A DNA stretch of 14,609 nt from Propionibacteriales bacterium (GTDB lineage Bacteria; Actinomycetota; Actinomycetes; Propionibacteriales; Propionibacteriaceae), in assembly GCA_030453285.1 (NCBI GenBank), contig JAKDKP010000006.1:1-14609 (forward strand). Direction: 5' to 3'. The position numbers were made by a program, and so were the translations under genes. Positions 1-6,859 of this stretch are shown one piece after another (position 1 is the stretch's first letter; every line of letters begins with the position of its first letter). Under the pieces are notes generated by a model. That model was not told where the DNA came from. It saw only the letters and a program-made list of their open reading frames with translations, and ran no database searches.

Positions 1-1551
1 CTTCGCGATCTGGCTCGCCCTGGGCAGTACGGCAACATCCCGCTCGGTCGCGACGGTGAAGCCCCCGAATTCCGCACCTCCTCGTGGATCGCGATGATGT
101 TCTCCGCCGGCATGGGCATCGGCCTGATGTTCTACGGCGTCGCCGAGCCGCTGTTCCACTACGTCGCCCCGATTCCCGGAGGCCCGAGCCCCGAGACTGA
201 GCAGGCCGCGCAGGCCGCCATGGCCACCACGATGTTCCACTGGACCCTGCACCCGTGGGCCATCTATGCCGTGGTGGGCATCGCGATCGCGTACGGGACC
301 TTCCGTAAGGGGCGCCGACTGCTGGTCTCTGCGGTGTTCACGCCCCTCTTCGGCCGAGCCACCACCAAGGTGGGGCGCGTGATCGACATTCTTGCCATCT
401 TCGCCACGCTCTTCGGTTCGGCCGCCTCCCTGGGCCTTGGTGCCCTGCAGATCGGCGCCGGGATCGAATCCAACGGGTGGGCCAAGTCCAGCACCCCGCT
501 GCTCGTGGTGATCATCGGCGTTCTCACCGTCGCGTTCATCGCCTCGGCCGTCTCCGGCGTCGCCAAGGGCATCCAGTGGTTGAGCAACATCAACATGGTA
601 CTGGCGCTCGTCCTGGCGGTCTTCCTGTTCGTGGTCGGCCCCACCGTGCTGATCCTCAACCTGCTGCCGACCTCGATCGGCGCCTACATCGGAGACCTGC
701 CCAAGATGGCAGCGCGTACGGAGGCCTCCGGCGGTGAGGCCATGCGCGACTGGCTGTCCACCTGGACGGTCTTCTACTGGGCCTGGTGGATCTCCTGGAC
801 GCCGTTCGTCGGCATGTTCATCGCCCGGATCAGCCGTGGTCGGACGATCCGACAGTTCGTCTCCGGCGTGCTGCTGGTGCCGAGCGCGGTCAGCCTGATC
901 TGGTTCGCCATCTTCGGCGGGGCCGGCATCGACGCCCAGCGCCGCTTTGGTGACCTCGCCACCGATGACGGCGCCGGCGGGCTCACCGTCAACTTCGACG
1001 GCGCCCTGTTCCAGACACTCCAGCACTACCCCCTGGCCTCGGTCAGCGTGGTATTGGTGATGGTGCTGGTTGGCATCTTCTTCGTCAGCGGCGCCGATGC
1101 GGCCTCGGTCGTGATGGGCACACTGAGCGAGAAGGGCACCATCGAGCCTCGTCGTCGTACGGTCATCTTCTGGGGCGTCCTGATGGGCGCGGTCGCCATC
1201 GTGATGCTGATGGCCGGCTCCGCGACGGGCGAGCAGGATGCTGCCCTGGAGGGGTTGAAGAACATCACCATCATCTCCGCCCTCCCGTTCGTGGCGGTGA
1301 TGGCCCTGATGTGCGTGGCCCTGGTCAAGGATCTGTCCTCGGACCCGGTGGTGCAACGCAAGGTGAGCGGCGAGCAGATCATCGAGGGTGCCGTCCGGTC
1401 CGGCTACAGCGAGCACGGCCGGGACAACTTCGAACTGGTCGTGCAACCGACCAACGGCGATGCCGGCCGTACCGACGATGTTGATCGGTCCGACGCTGTT
1501 GATCATGCTGCCCCAGAGCCCAGCTCCACCGGTCGCGACGACCGGCGCTGA
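1..1551 (+). CDS. BCCT-family (betaine/choline/carnitine) transporter, 5'-truncated by window and apparently frameshifted near its start
   Basis: Membrane transporter for glycine betaine or related quaternary-amine osmolytes, usually Na+- or H+-coupled in this family. The reading frame is open from base 1. Family marks: the YGNIPLGRDGEAPEFRTSSW stretch before the third helix; AGMGIGLMFYG (nt about 106-138), the Gly-rich unwound helix that binds substrate/Na+ in BetP; and the Trp-rich signature WTVFYWAWWISWTPFVG (nt about 763-813) followed by ARISRGRTIRQF. About ten hydrophobic helices are visible. The C-terminus is a hydrophilic tail of roughly 70 residues ending DDRR; such tails sense osmotic state in BetP, but here that is inference. 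The first helix pair lies outside the window. Bases 2-25 encode a membrane-like FAIWLALG in frame 2, whereas the homologous frame from base 28 is frame 1, so a 1-nt deletion at about 26-27 is likely. The first internal ATG is at 94. Substrate unresolved; family certain. Confidence 0.93.
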   Translation, partial: LRDLARPGQYGNIPLGRDGEAPEFRTSSWIAMMFSAGMGIGLMFYGVAEPLFHYVAPIPGGPSPETEQAAQAAMATTMFHWTLHPWAIYAVVGIAIAYGTFRKGRRLLVSAVFTPLFGRATTKVGRVIDILAIFATLFGSAASLGLGALQIGAGIESNGWAKSSTPLLVVIIGVLTVAFIASAVSGVAKGIQWLSNINMVLALVLAVFLFVVGPTVLILNLLPTSIGAYIGDLPKMAARTEASGGEAMRDWLSTWTVFYWAWWISWTPFVGMFIARISRGRTIRQFVSGVLLVPSAVSLIWFAIFGGAGIDAQRRFGDLATDDGAGGLTVNFDGALFQTLQHYPLASVSVVLVMVLVGIFFVSGADAASVVMGTLSEKGTIEPRRRTVIFWGVLMGAVAIVMLMAGSATGEQDAALEGLKNITIISALPFVAVMALMCVALVKDLSSDPVVQRKVSGEQIIEGAVRSGYSEHGRDNFELVVQPTNGDAGRTDDVDRSDAVDHAAPEPSSTGRDDRR

Positions 1552-1566
1552 CGCTCGACCCGCCAT

Positions 1567-1596
1567 GGGGTCCGCACCGCATCAGGTGCGGGCCCC
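1567..1596. terminator. Bidirectional hairpin terminator between convergent genes
   Basis: Arms GGGGTCCGCACC and GGTGCGGGCCCC form a 12-bp stem with one G-T wobble around the 6-nt loop GCATCA. It starts 16 nt after the BCCT stop and lies 53 nt past the stop of the opposing exporter gene. There is no long T-tract, as is common in high-GC actinobacteria. The location between two convergent stops supports a role as shared terminator. Confidence 0.75.
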
Positions 1597-1605
1597 CCTG
1601 TCGTT

Positions 1606-1650
1606 GCATCCAGTTGTCGTACGTCCAGCTGTCGTGCATCCAGCGGTCTC
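1606..1650. repeat. Imperfect 15-bp tandem repeat, about three units
   Basis: Units GCATCCAGTTGTCGT, ACGTCCAGCTGTCGT and GCATCCAGCGGTCTC follow one another without gaps. The first two differ at three positions and the third diverges at its 3' half. The array fills the space between the shared terminator and the stop codon of the exporter gene. No function is apparent; slippage-generated spacer is the simplest explanation. Confidence 0.55.
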
Positions 1651-3145
1651 AGACCCGGGACTGCCGACGCCGGGCGAACGCTTTGCCGGTCAGTGGTCGC
1701 GCCACCCACGTACCCAGCGAGACCCCGGCGGCCAGTGCCAACCCGATGGCCCCGGCGCTCATGATCGTCTCGACGCCGGGCAGGATGCCCTCCTTCTCGT
1801 ACGTGGGCCCGACCAGCTCGAGCAGCCCACGGAAGACCACCGAGCCCGGCATCAACGGCACGATCGCTGCCGTCGACAGGGCCAGGGCCGGCAGGACGAG
1901 ACGGCGGGCAGCGACCTGGGCAACAACACCGGACACCGTCGCTGCCAGGCCGGCCGAGGTGACCGGGCCCAGCCCGACGAAGTTCACCAGCAGATAGCAG
2001 GCCATGCCGAACCCACCCAGCGCGGCACAGGCGAGCACCGTTCGCGGGCCGGCGTAACTGCCGACACCGAACGCCGCGGCCACCAGCACCGAACCGAGTA
2101 CCTGTTCGGTGCCCGTGCCGATGGAGGTGACGGTGGTCTCGACGTTGATCGCGATGCCGACGGCCTGCCCGGCGTACAGGCCCATCATGATGCCGACCAC
2201 GATGCCGAGGGTCAGAATGGCCACCTCGAACGTTCGGGCACCAGCGGTGATGTAGCTGCCATCCAGTGCGTCCTGGGCCGCGCCGACGACTGACATTCCG
2301 GCCAGCAACATGACGATCCCGGCCGCCACTACCAGTGAGGGTTTGAGCCCGCTCAGGTCGATGATGTGGTATTTGTCGAGGCCGGTCGCCAGGATCGCGA
2401 CCGCCGTCACCGTGAACGCTCCCCCCATCTGCTTGAAGAAGGTCGGCAGGCGAGCGCGATCCAGGCCGACCTGCAGCCAGCTCGCCGCGACGGCCGCGAC
2501 GAAGGCGAGGGCCATGATCAACGGAGTGGCGCCCAGCAGCAGACAGACCCCGGCGGCCAGCACCCCGTTGCTGCCCAGCACGATCCAGCGACGGTACGGA
2601 TGCCCGGCACGGATGATGTCGAGGTACTGCTCCCGCGCGGCCCGGACGTCGAGACCTCCTTCGATCCGGCCGACCAGGGCCTGCAGCCGCTGCAGCCGGG
2701 TGTAGTCGGTGGTCTTGGCGTTCACCACGCGCACCATCGTCAGCGGCTCACGGTCCTGACCCCGGTGCAGGGTGACGGTGATGGCGGCGTAGGTGACGTC
2801 GACGTGGACCGTGGTCAGGCCGAAGGCACGCACGATCCGCAGCGTGGTCAAGGTGACGTCATGCACCGAAGCGCCGACGGTCAGCAGCATCTCGGCCATC
2901 CGCAACGCCAGGTCGAGCACCCGCTGGTCACGGGCCGGATCGATCGCGACGTACTCCTGGGTCTGACCACTGGAGCGCGGTCGTTCACGGAAAGCCGACA
3001 GGGCACGATCCCGCCACCCGCGTCGCGTCCGGTCCTCGGTCGTGGCACGCAGGAACTGTTCGTACTCACGAGCCGACTCCGGACTCATCGCCGGTGGCTC
3101 GTCGCGGGGGTCCGGTGGAACCCGGCGATCTTCTGAACTGCTCAC
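1649..3145 (-). CDS. ThrE-type threonine/serine exporter family protein (DUF1212/DUF3815)
   Basis: Predicted inner-membrane exporter of threonine and serine, of the family founded by Corynebacterium glutamicum ThrE. From the GTG at 3145 it is 498 residues, close to the roughly 490 of ThrE. A hydrophilic N-terminus of about 60 residues precedes the conserved cytoplasmic segment RVLDLALRMAEMLLTVGASV (about residues 75-94), which carries the family's amphipathic region. About ten membrane helices follow from about residue 187, and a basic tail RRRQSRV closes the protein. The frame is open to another GTG at 3190, but that start has no Shine-Dalgarno sequence and would lie upstream of the candidate promoter. 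The GTG at 3145 sits 6 nt after a CACAAT box, fitting a leaderless transcript; an ATG at 3088 (MSPESAREYEQF) is the remaining alternative. It is divergent from the HIT gene and convergent with the BCCT gene. Substrate is inferred from family only. Confidence 0.88.
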   Translation of the reverse strand: MSSSEDRRVPPDPRDEPPAMSPESAREYEQFLRATTEDRTRRGWRDRALSAFRERPRSSGQTQEYVAIDPARDQRVLDLALRMAEMLLTVGASVHDVTLTTLRIVRAFGLTTVHVDVTYAAITVTLHRGQDREPLTMVRVVNAKTTDYTRLQRLQALVGRIEGGLDVRAAREQYLDIIRAGHPYRRWIVLGSNGVLAAGVCLLLGATPLIMALAFVAAVAASWLQVGLDRARLPTFFKQMGGAFTVTAVAILATGLDKYHIIDLSGLKPSLVVAAGIVMLLAGMSVVGAAQDALDGSYITAGARTFEVAILTLGIVVGIMMGLYAGQAVGIAINVETTVTSIGTGTEQVLGSVLVAAAFGVGSYAGPRTVLACAALGGFGMACYLLVNFVGLGPVTSAGLAATVSGVVAQVAARRLVLPALALSTAAIVPLMPGSVVFRGLLELVGPTYEKEGILPGVETIMSAGAIGLALAAGVSLGTWVARPLTGKAFARRRQSRV

Positions 3146-3151
3146 TCCCCC

Positions 3152-3179
3152 ATTGTGGTGGCCAGATCGGGATGGACAA
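3152..3179 (-). promoter_or_regulatory. Candidate leaderless promoter of the ThrE-type exporter
   Basis: On the minus strand TTGTCC (3179-3174) and CACAAT (3157-3152) are 16 nt apart. Six bases separate the -10 box from the GTG at 3145, so transcription would begin at or next to the start codon. The -10 box matches consensus at four of six positions. No Shine-Dalgarno sequence is present. Confidence 0.4.
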
Positions 3180-3216
3180 GGGATGCCCACGCAGTCCCGA
3201 CCGAGGGATCGAGACC

Positions 3217-3252
3217 TACGCTGGGCTCATGTCCAGCCAGGCGTGCCCATGA
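3217..3252 (+). promoter_or_regulatory. -10 box plus 7-codon upstream ORF overlapping the HIT start
   Basis: TACGCT (3217-3222) fits the actinobacterial TANNNT -10 pattern. Six bases later an ATG (3229) opens a 7-codon ORF, MSSQACP, whose TGA (3250-3252) overlaps the HIT gene ATG (3249-3251) as ATGA. The HIT start has no good Shine-Dalgarno sequence, so reinitiation after a leaderless mini-ORF is a plausible way to translate it. No convincing -35 box is seen. The layout is read directly; its function is inference. Confidence 0.4.
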
Positions 3253-3665
3253 CGACACCGGATCTCTTCTGCCAGATCACCCGCGGTGACCTCGATGCCG
3301 CCGTGGTCACCCGGACCGATGAGTTCATCGCCTTCCTCGACCACCGTCCGGTGTTCCCCGGCCACGTGCTGATCGCGCCGCTGGTGCACGTGGAGACGAT
3401 GCTGGACCTGCCCGACGAGCTGAAGGCTCCCCTGCTCACCTTGGCGCAACGCGTGGCCCGGGCCCTGGCCGAGGTCACCGGCTGTCAGGGCACCTTCGTG
3501 GCGATGAACAATGTGATCAGTCAGTCGGTGCTCCACCTGCACCTGCATGTCGTTCCTCGTACGAAGGGTGACGGCCTGCGCGGCTTCTTCTGGCCGCGCA
3601 CCACGTACGCCGAGGGCGAGGCCGAGGAACTGGCCGGCCAGCTAGCTGCCGCCGTGGTGACGTGA
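3249..3665 (+). CDS. HIT-family hydrolase (histidine triad)
   Basis: Small cytosolic nucleotide-binding hydrolase/transferase of the HIT superfamily, 138 residues, the usual single-domain length. The N-terminal part DLFCQITRGDLDAAVVTRTD aligns with the family's first strands. PVFPGHVLIAP (about residues 34-44) is the conserved substrate-loop region. The catalytic triad HLHLHVV lies at residues 96-102, with H98 or H100 the likely nucleophile, preceded by NNVISQSV. The tail GFFWPR is common in actinobacterial HIT proteins. Exact substrate (dinucleoside polyphosphate, AMP-lysine or other nucleotide adduct) cannot be told. The ATG at 3249 was chosen because upstream in-frame sequence (back to 3042) covers the divergent promoter region and the start of the exporter gene. 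It appears monocistronic, with a terminator directly downstream. Confidence 0.9.
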   Translation: MTTPDLFCQITRGDLDAAVVTRTDEFIAFLDHRPVFPGHVLIAPLVHVETMLDLPDELKAPLLTLAQRVARALAEVTGCQGTFVAMNNVISQSVLHLHLHVVPRTKGDGLRGFFWPRTTYAEGEAEELAGQLAAAVVT

Positions 3666-3672
3666 GCCACAC

Positions 3673-3701
3673 GCCTGCCGGGGCCGTGCTCCCCGGCAGG
3701 C
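3673..3701 (+). terminator. Terminator of the HIT gene
   Basis: Perfect 11-bp stem GCCTGCCGGGG / CCCCGGCAGGC with the 7-nt loop CCGTGCT, starting 8 nt after the HIT stop. A short T-containing stretch follows. Strong and well placed. Confidence 0.85.
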
Positions 3702-3707
3702 ACGTCC

Positions 3708-3736
3708 TTGCTACGCTCGTGCCAACGACCTACCTG
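3708..3736 (+). promoter_or_regulatory. Candidate promoter of the glycosidase-like remnant
   Basis: TTGCTA (3708-3713) and TACCTG (3731-3736) are separated by 17 nt, immediately after the HIT terminator and 52 nt before the remnant's ATG. Box matches are moderate. Confidence 0.35.
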
Positions 3737-3788
3737 AGCCGCATGGGAGTCCACGCTGATCTGGCGTGTTCGCCTCTTGGAGGTCATC

Positions 3789-4126
3789 ATGATCAACTCA
3801 GCCAATCCGCCCGACGTGACTCGTCTGTGGGACATGGTCGGTGGCCCGATGCCGCGTGGCGTCCTCGGCCTGGGTGACCCCGATGTGCACGTCATCGACG
3901 GGGTCCCGACGATGTTCCTCGGCGGGTTCTCCTCGTCGTTCCGCAACCGCCTCTACGTGGCCATCATCAAAACCTTCCCGACGAGTCGACGCTTGCGCGC
4001 ATCCCGGTCGGGATTCGCAGCCAATGGCGCCTCGGCGATGACCGCCACATCGTCCCTATGCGAGAGGCAGAGAACATTCATCTGCGATCCCCAGCGCCCG
4101 GTCGCCAACGGGACCCCCGCCCCTGA
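3789..4126 (+). pseudogene. Frameshifted, truncated remnant resembling a GH43-like (five-bladed propeller) glycoside hydrolase
   Basis: A well-formed start remains: GGAGG (3779-3783), 5 nt, then ATG at 3789. The first 58 residues look like a genuine protein start, including GLGDPDVHVIDGVPTMFLGG and SSSFRNRLYVA, recalling the N-terminal blade of GH43/GH32-like families. After about nt 3970 this frame becomes Arg/Ser-rich noise, while a second frame from 3980 reads DESTLARIPVGIRSQWRLGD and continues to a TGA at 4124-4126. One frameshift at about 3965-3980 would join the two. Even joined, the product is only about 110 residues, far shorter than a glycosidase of roughly 300, so the 3' part is also gone. 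The family assignment is by remembered resemblance and is weak; the decay is clearer than the identity. Confidence 0.5.
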
Positions 4127-4164
4127 CGGTCCGGGGGCCCCGCAGGGCGTCCGCCGGCGCCCTG
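4109..4164. terminator. Two consecutive hairpins at the end of the glycosidase-like remnant
   Basis: Hairpin one: CGGGACCCCCG (4109-4119) pairs with CGGGGGCCCCG (4132-4142), 11 bp with one A-C mismatch. Hairpin two: CAGGGCG (4143-4149) pairs with CGCCCTG (4158-4164), 7 bp perfect. They abut, lie between a plus-strand remnant and a minus-strand remnant, and could terminate either strand. Confidence 0.45.
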
Positions 4165-4189
4165 ATGGTGATCGCTTCTTGCGAGGTGA

Positions 4190-4586
4190 GGGCCGATCGA
4201 CCTCGACTTAGCCGAGCCGAAGATAGCACTCGAGGTTCTCGTGCCTGGCGGCGTTCGTGTAGGGCCGCGGGTCCCCCAGACCCAACGTGCTCGCCTGCTC
4301 CTCAGCGTGCCGGAGCAACGCGGTCCCCACGCCGAGCCGTTGGGCCGACGGCGACACGGCGACGTTCGAGATGTGCATGCGGCCGACATCACCTAGTAGC
4401 GATGACATCCACGACGCTCTCGCCGTTCCCGCGACGGTGAGCTGACCGCGTGCCATGAGCGCTGCGTAGTCCTGTGTCATCGGGGCCGGCTCCCGACCGA
4501 TCCCGCTCGACAAACTTCGCGTACGCCAAGCGCACCAAGCCTTGCACCTCAGCGAGATCACCTTTGACGGCAGGGGAGAGCGAGAG
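4190..4586 (-). pseudogene. GNAT-family N-acetyltransferase remnant, multiply disrupted
   Basis: The parts of a GNAT domain are present in order but not in one frame. GDLAEVQGLVRLAYAKFVER (about 4503-4562) is in one minus-strand frame. IGREPAPMTQDYAALMARGQ continues in another after one extra C in the run 4502-4504. At 4392-4424 the aligned frame gives ASWMSSLL, whereas a shifted frame gives GESVVDVIATR, the expected second strand; this implies a pair of compensating indels. The acetyl-CoA-binding core ISNVAVSPSAQRLGVGTALL and YTNAARHENL are well preserved. The usual RLGY then becomes RLG-stop, with TAA at 4210-4208 where TAC would give Tyr, followed by VEVDR in frame. Nothing suggests a functional product. 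The C-terminal 90 codons still form an open ATG frame and could be expressed, but would lack the N-terminal helices. Family assignment is confident; substrate unknown. Confidence 0.75.
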
Positions 4587-4728
4587 GCGAGAGAGCTTCG
4601 GAGGAATAGAACGATCGTAGGTTGTGGCGTCTGCGACGCAGTCGCCTGCGACGAGTTCAGTCCACGCCGTGTCTCCACGACGTTAGGCGGTGCGGGTCGG
4701 TGGGCGTTGGCCGACTGAGCGTGAAGAA

Positions 4729-6549
4729 TTAGAGAGGCGCACGTTTGTGCGCGTCCACGATCTCGCCCAGCCACTTCGTCAACGGCTTGATGGCGCGATG
4801 CTGGTTCGACGCCGAGTCGAGGTGTTGCCGCAGCAGCGCCGACGGAATATGGGGCTTCGCCTTGCCGGACTTCTTACGGTCGGAGTTCCAACCCTTGGCA
4901 CCTAGGTGGGCCGCCATCGCCTCGCGGCCGCAGTCCTCCGCCGCGAACTCCTTCGCGGTCTCTCTGCTCACTTCGCCTGTCTCGTCTGGGCCGAGCATTC
5001 TTGCCAGTTCTTCTTGCCCGACCACGTCGAGGAGCAGGCCTTCGAGATCGGAACTCAGCACGAACGCGTCCCACGGCTGCAGCATCGTGTTGAGCTCCTC
5101 CTGGTGCTCGAGCGCAGCCTTGAGAGTCGTCACCCTTCTGTCTGCCAGATCGCGCAGACCGTTGAGGTAGAGCGCGGACGGCCTCGGGTCCTTGGCTTTC
5201 AAGATCTCGACTAGGGCACGCTTATTGTCGCCGCTCTTATGGACGCCGTCTTTGTCGGTGAGCACGTAGGCGCGGACGCCGAAAAGCTGAGCGAGCCGGA
5301 GCAGGGGCGAGATCGTCGTGATCCCGGACGCCTCGATCACGGCGATGCCCAGGGCGTAGTGGCCGCCCGGACCACCCGTGATGCTCTCCAATAGGTAGTC
5401 GATGACGAGCTTGTCGCCTTGCCCCTCGACCAGAATCACCGAGTTGGCGAACACGAGCTCGCTGTTGGCGGCGTCGCAGTAGCGCGTCAGCCGTCCCTCT
5501 TCGTCGACGGCCAAGTCCCGTTTCAACGCCGTGTATGTCATGCCCTCCGGACTGAGCGGAAGGCGCGCGATCCTGGTGACCGAGAAGGAGTCGACGAGCA
5601 CCGGGCTGTGGGTCGTCACGAGCAGTTGAGCCTCCGCCGAGATGTCCTTCAGAATCTTGGCCATGGCTCGCTGCGTCTGCGGGTGGAGAAACGCCTCAGG
5701 CTCTTCGATGGCGAGAATGACGTTCATGCCCCCCTGCATGCTCTTCGACGAAACGTAGCGAAGGATGCCGAGCACCAGGGCGGACTGGAATCCGGTGCCA
5801 CGCTCGGCAATCGAGACCACGACGTCGTCGTGGCTGGTGATCACGGCTTCTCTGAGCATTCCGCGCAGTGCATGCCGGGGCGCAGGCAGGTCGACTCCGA
5901 GGACCGGATCTTGGAAGGGCAGTTCGGTCGCAACCGAGTTCACTGACTCGCTGAGGACTGTTCGCACCAGATCCTCGACTGGCTTCATCGCCTTCGCGAA
6001 TTCCTTTTGGAGCTGCGTGGAGCGCGAGTTGCCCGAGCGGACGAGCACGCCTTCCAGGGTGTCGTGGAGCCGCGTCAACGACTGGTCGGCATTGCCCTGG
6101 TCGGCACCGCTTACCCTGATGGAGGGGATCTTCACGAAGTCAAACGACTGAAGTGCCCACTCGTAGATCTCGCGAGATCGCGCATCTGTGCCCCTCCACG
6201 TGCGGTAGCTGATCTTGCCCTTCCTCGAGCAGGTGACTTGGATCCAGAACGTCCCGTCGCGACCGAGATTGGGACCCACCTCGTTGACCTCTGCTTGCGT
6301 AAGGCCATCGAAGTGGATCTTAATGCTCGATAGCATCCTGGGTCCGCCGCCGACGTAGTACTCGTTCAGCGGCTTCAGCTGCCTGAAATCGTCCGCGGTC
6401 GGATCCGAGAAGAAGGTCTCGAGCACACGGATGAATGACGACTTGCCTGCGTTGTTCGGTCCTGCAATGAGCTGAAGGCTCGGGTCCACGTCAAGCGACA
6501 GGGCCTTGAATCCTAAGAGACTCCTGATATGGACTTGATTTATGTGCAT
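4729..6549 (-). CDS. OLD-family endonuclease: AAA/ABC-type ATPase with C-terminal TOPRIM domain
   Basis: 606 residues. The N-terminal ABC/SMC-type ATPase starts HINQVHIRSLLGFKALSLDV. Walker A GPNNAGKSS is at 30-38, a signature-like ERGTGFQSALVLGILRY at 249-265, Walker B VILAIEEPEAFLHP at 277-290 and the H-loop TTHSP at 312-316. The TOPRIM nuclease domain follows: VILVEGQGDK (371-380, catalytic Glu 375), TDKD (431-434) and SSDLEGLL (499-506), all metal-binding acids intact. Family proteins (P2 Old, GajA) cut DNA in phage defence. No UvrD-type helicase neighbour is present, so it resembles the solitary class 1 type rather than Gabija. GC is lower than in the flanks: 33/60 and 31/60 in the lines at 6421 and 6481 against 43/60 in an acnA line at 9001. 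The ATG at 6549 lacks a Shine-Dalgarno sequence but sits 6 nt after TAGGCT. Probably acquired; a defence role is inference. Confidence 0.9.
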   Translation of the reverse strand: MHINQVHIRSLLGFKALSLDVDPSLQLIAGPNNAGKSSFIRVLETFFSDPTADDFRQLKPLNEYYVGGGPRMLSSIKIHFDGLTQAEVNEVGPNLGRDGTFWIQVTCSRKGKISYRTWRGTDARSREIYEWALQSFDFVKIPSIRVSGADQGNADQSLTRLHDTLEGVLVRSGNSRSTQLQKEFAKAMKPVEDLVRTVLSESVNSVATELPFQDPVLGVDLPAPRHALRGMLREAVITSHDDVVVSIAERGTGFQSALVLGILRYVSSKSMQGGMNVILAIEEPEAFLHPQTQRAMAKILKDISAEAQLLVTTHSPVLVDSFSVTRIARLPLSPEGMTYTALKRDLAVDEEGRLTRYCDAANSELVFANSVILVEGQGDKLVIDYLLESITGGPGGHYALGIAVIEASGITTISPLLRLAQLFGVRAYVLTDKDGVHKSGDNKRALVEILKAKDPRPSALYLNGLRDLADRRVTTLKAALEHQEELNTMLQPWDAFVLSSDLEGLLLDVVGQEELARMLGPDETGEVSRETAKEFAAEDCGREAMAAHLGAKGWNSDRKKSGKAKPHIPSALLRQHLDSASNQHRAIKPLTKWLGEIVDAHKRAPL

Positions 6550-6555
6550 GACGTC

Positions 6556-6561
6556 AGCCTA
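6556..6561 (-). promoter_or_regulatory. Candidate -10 box for a leaderless OLD-family transcript
   Basis: TAGGCT on the minus strand ends 6 nt before the ATG at 6549 (intervening GACGTC). This spacing fits leaderless transcription in actinobacteria and would explain the missing Shine-Dalgarno sequence. No good -35 box was found. Confidence 0.35.
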
Positions 6562-6824
6562 GGTGGCGAGACGCTTCAGGTGCAGGTGGGCGCGCCACGT
6601 GGGACGGCCAGGTGGGCTGATCGACTGAGGTCCTGAAGACGCCGGAAAGCCGGCAGTGACCTCGCCGGGACAACAGGTCAACGAGCAAAGGATTCGGCTT
6701 AGGCTTGGACGGTGGACTACGAACGGATGGTTCTGCAGCACGGACATGTAACTGTTGGATCACTCCACGAAGATGACGATCGACTGCTGACGCCTGAGCG
6801 CCGGTCAGCCATCCTCGTGAACCA

Positions 6825-6859
6825 GATCGCCCCACCCAGCAACGCTGAGTGGGGCGATC
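6825..6859 (-). terminator. Terminator downstream of acnA
   Basis: Perfect 11-bp outer stem GATCGCCCCAC / GTGGGGCGATC, one C-A mismatch, then CAGC / GCTG closing a 3-nt loop AAC. It begins 59 nt past the acnA stop on the minus strand. It is symmetric enough to block transcription from the OLD side too. Confidence 0.8.

Noticed and set aside
1388..2293. Long plus-strand frame antisense to the exporter gene (about 300 codons)
   Set aside because: Gln/Arg/Gly/Asp-rich shadow of the high-GC exporter gene; no recognisable motifs, no ribosome site.
4696..4715. Hairpin GTCGG/CCGAC downstream of the OLD gene as terminator
   Set aside because: Only a 5-bp stem with a 10-nt loop and no T-tract; too weak to call.
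4208..4774. Minus-strand frame of 188 codons taken as an intact GNAT protein
   Set aside because: Only the last 90 codons match GNAT; the upstream half overlaps the OLD gene end and is out of frame with the real GNAT N-terminus.
4729..6549. Gabija (GajA/GajB) system
   Set aside because: No UvrD/PcrA-type helicase gene accompanies the OLD nuclease in either direction.
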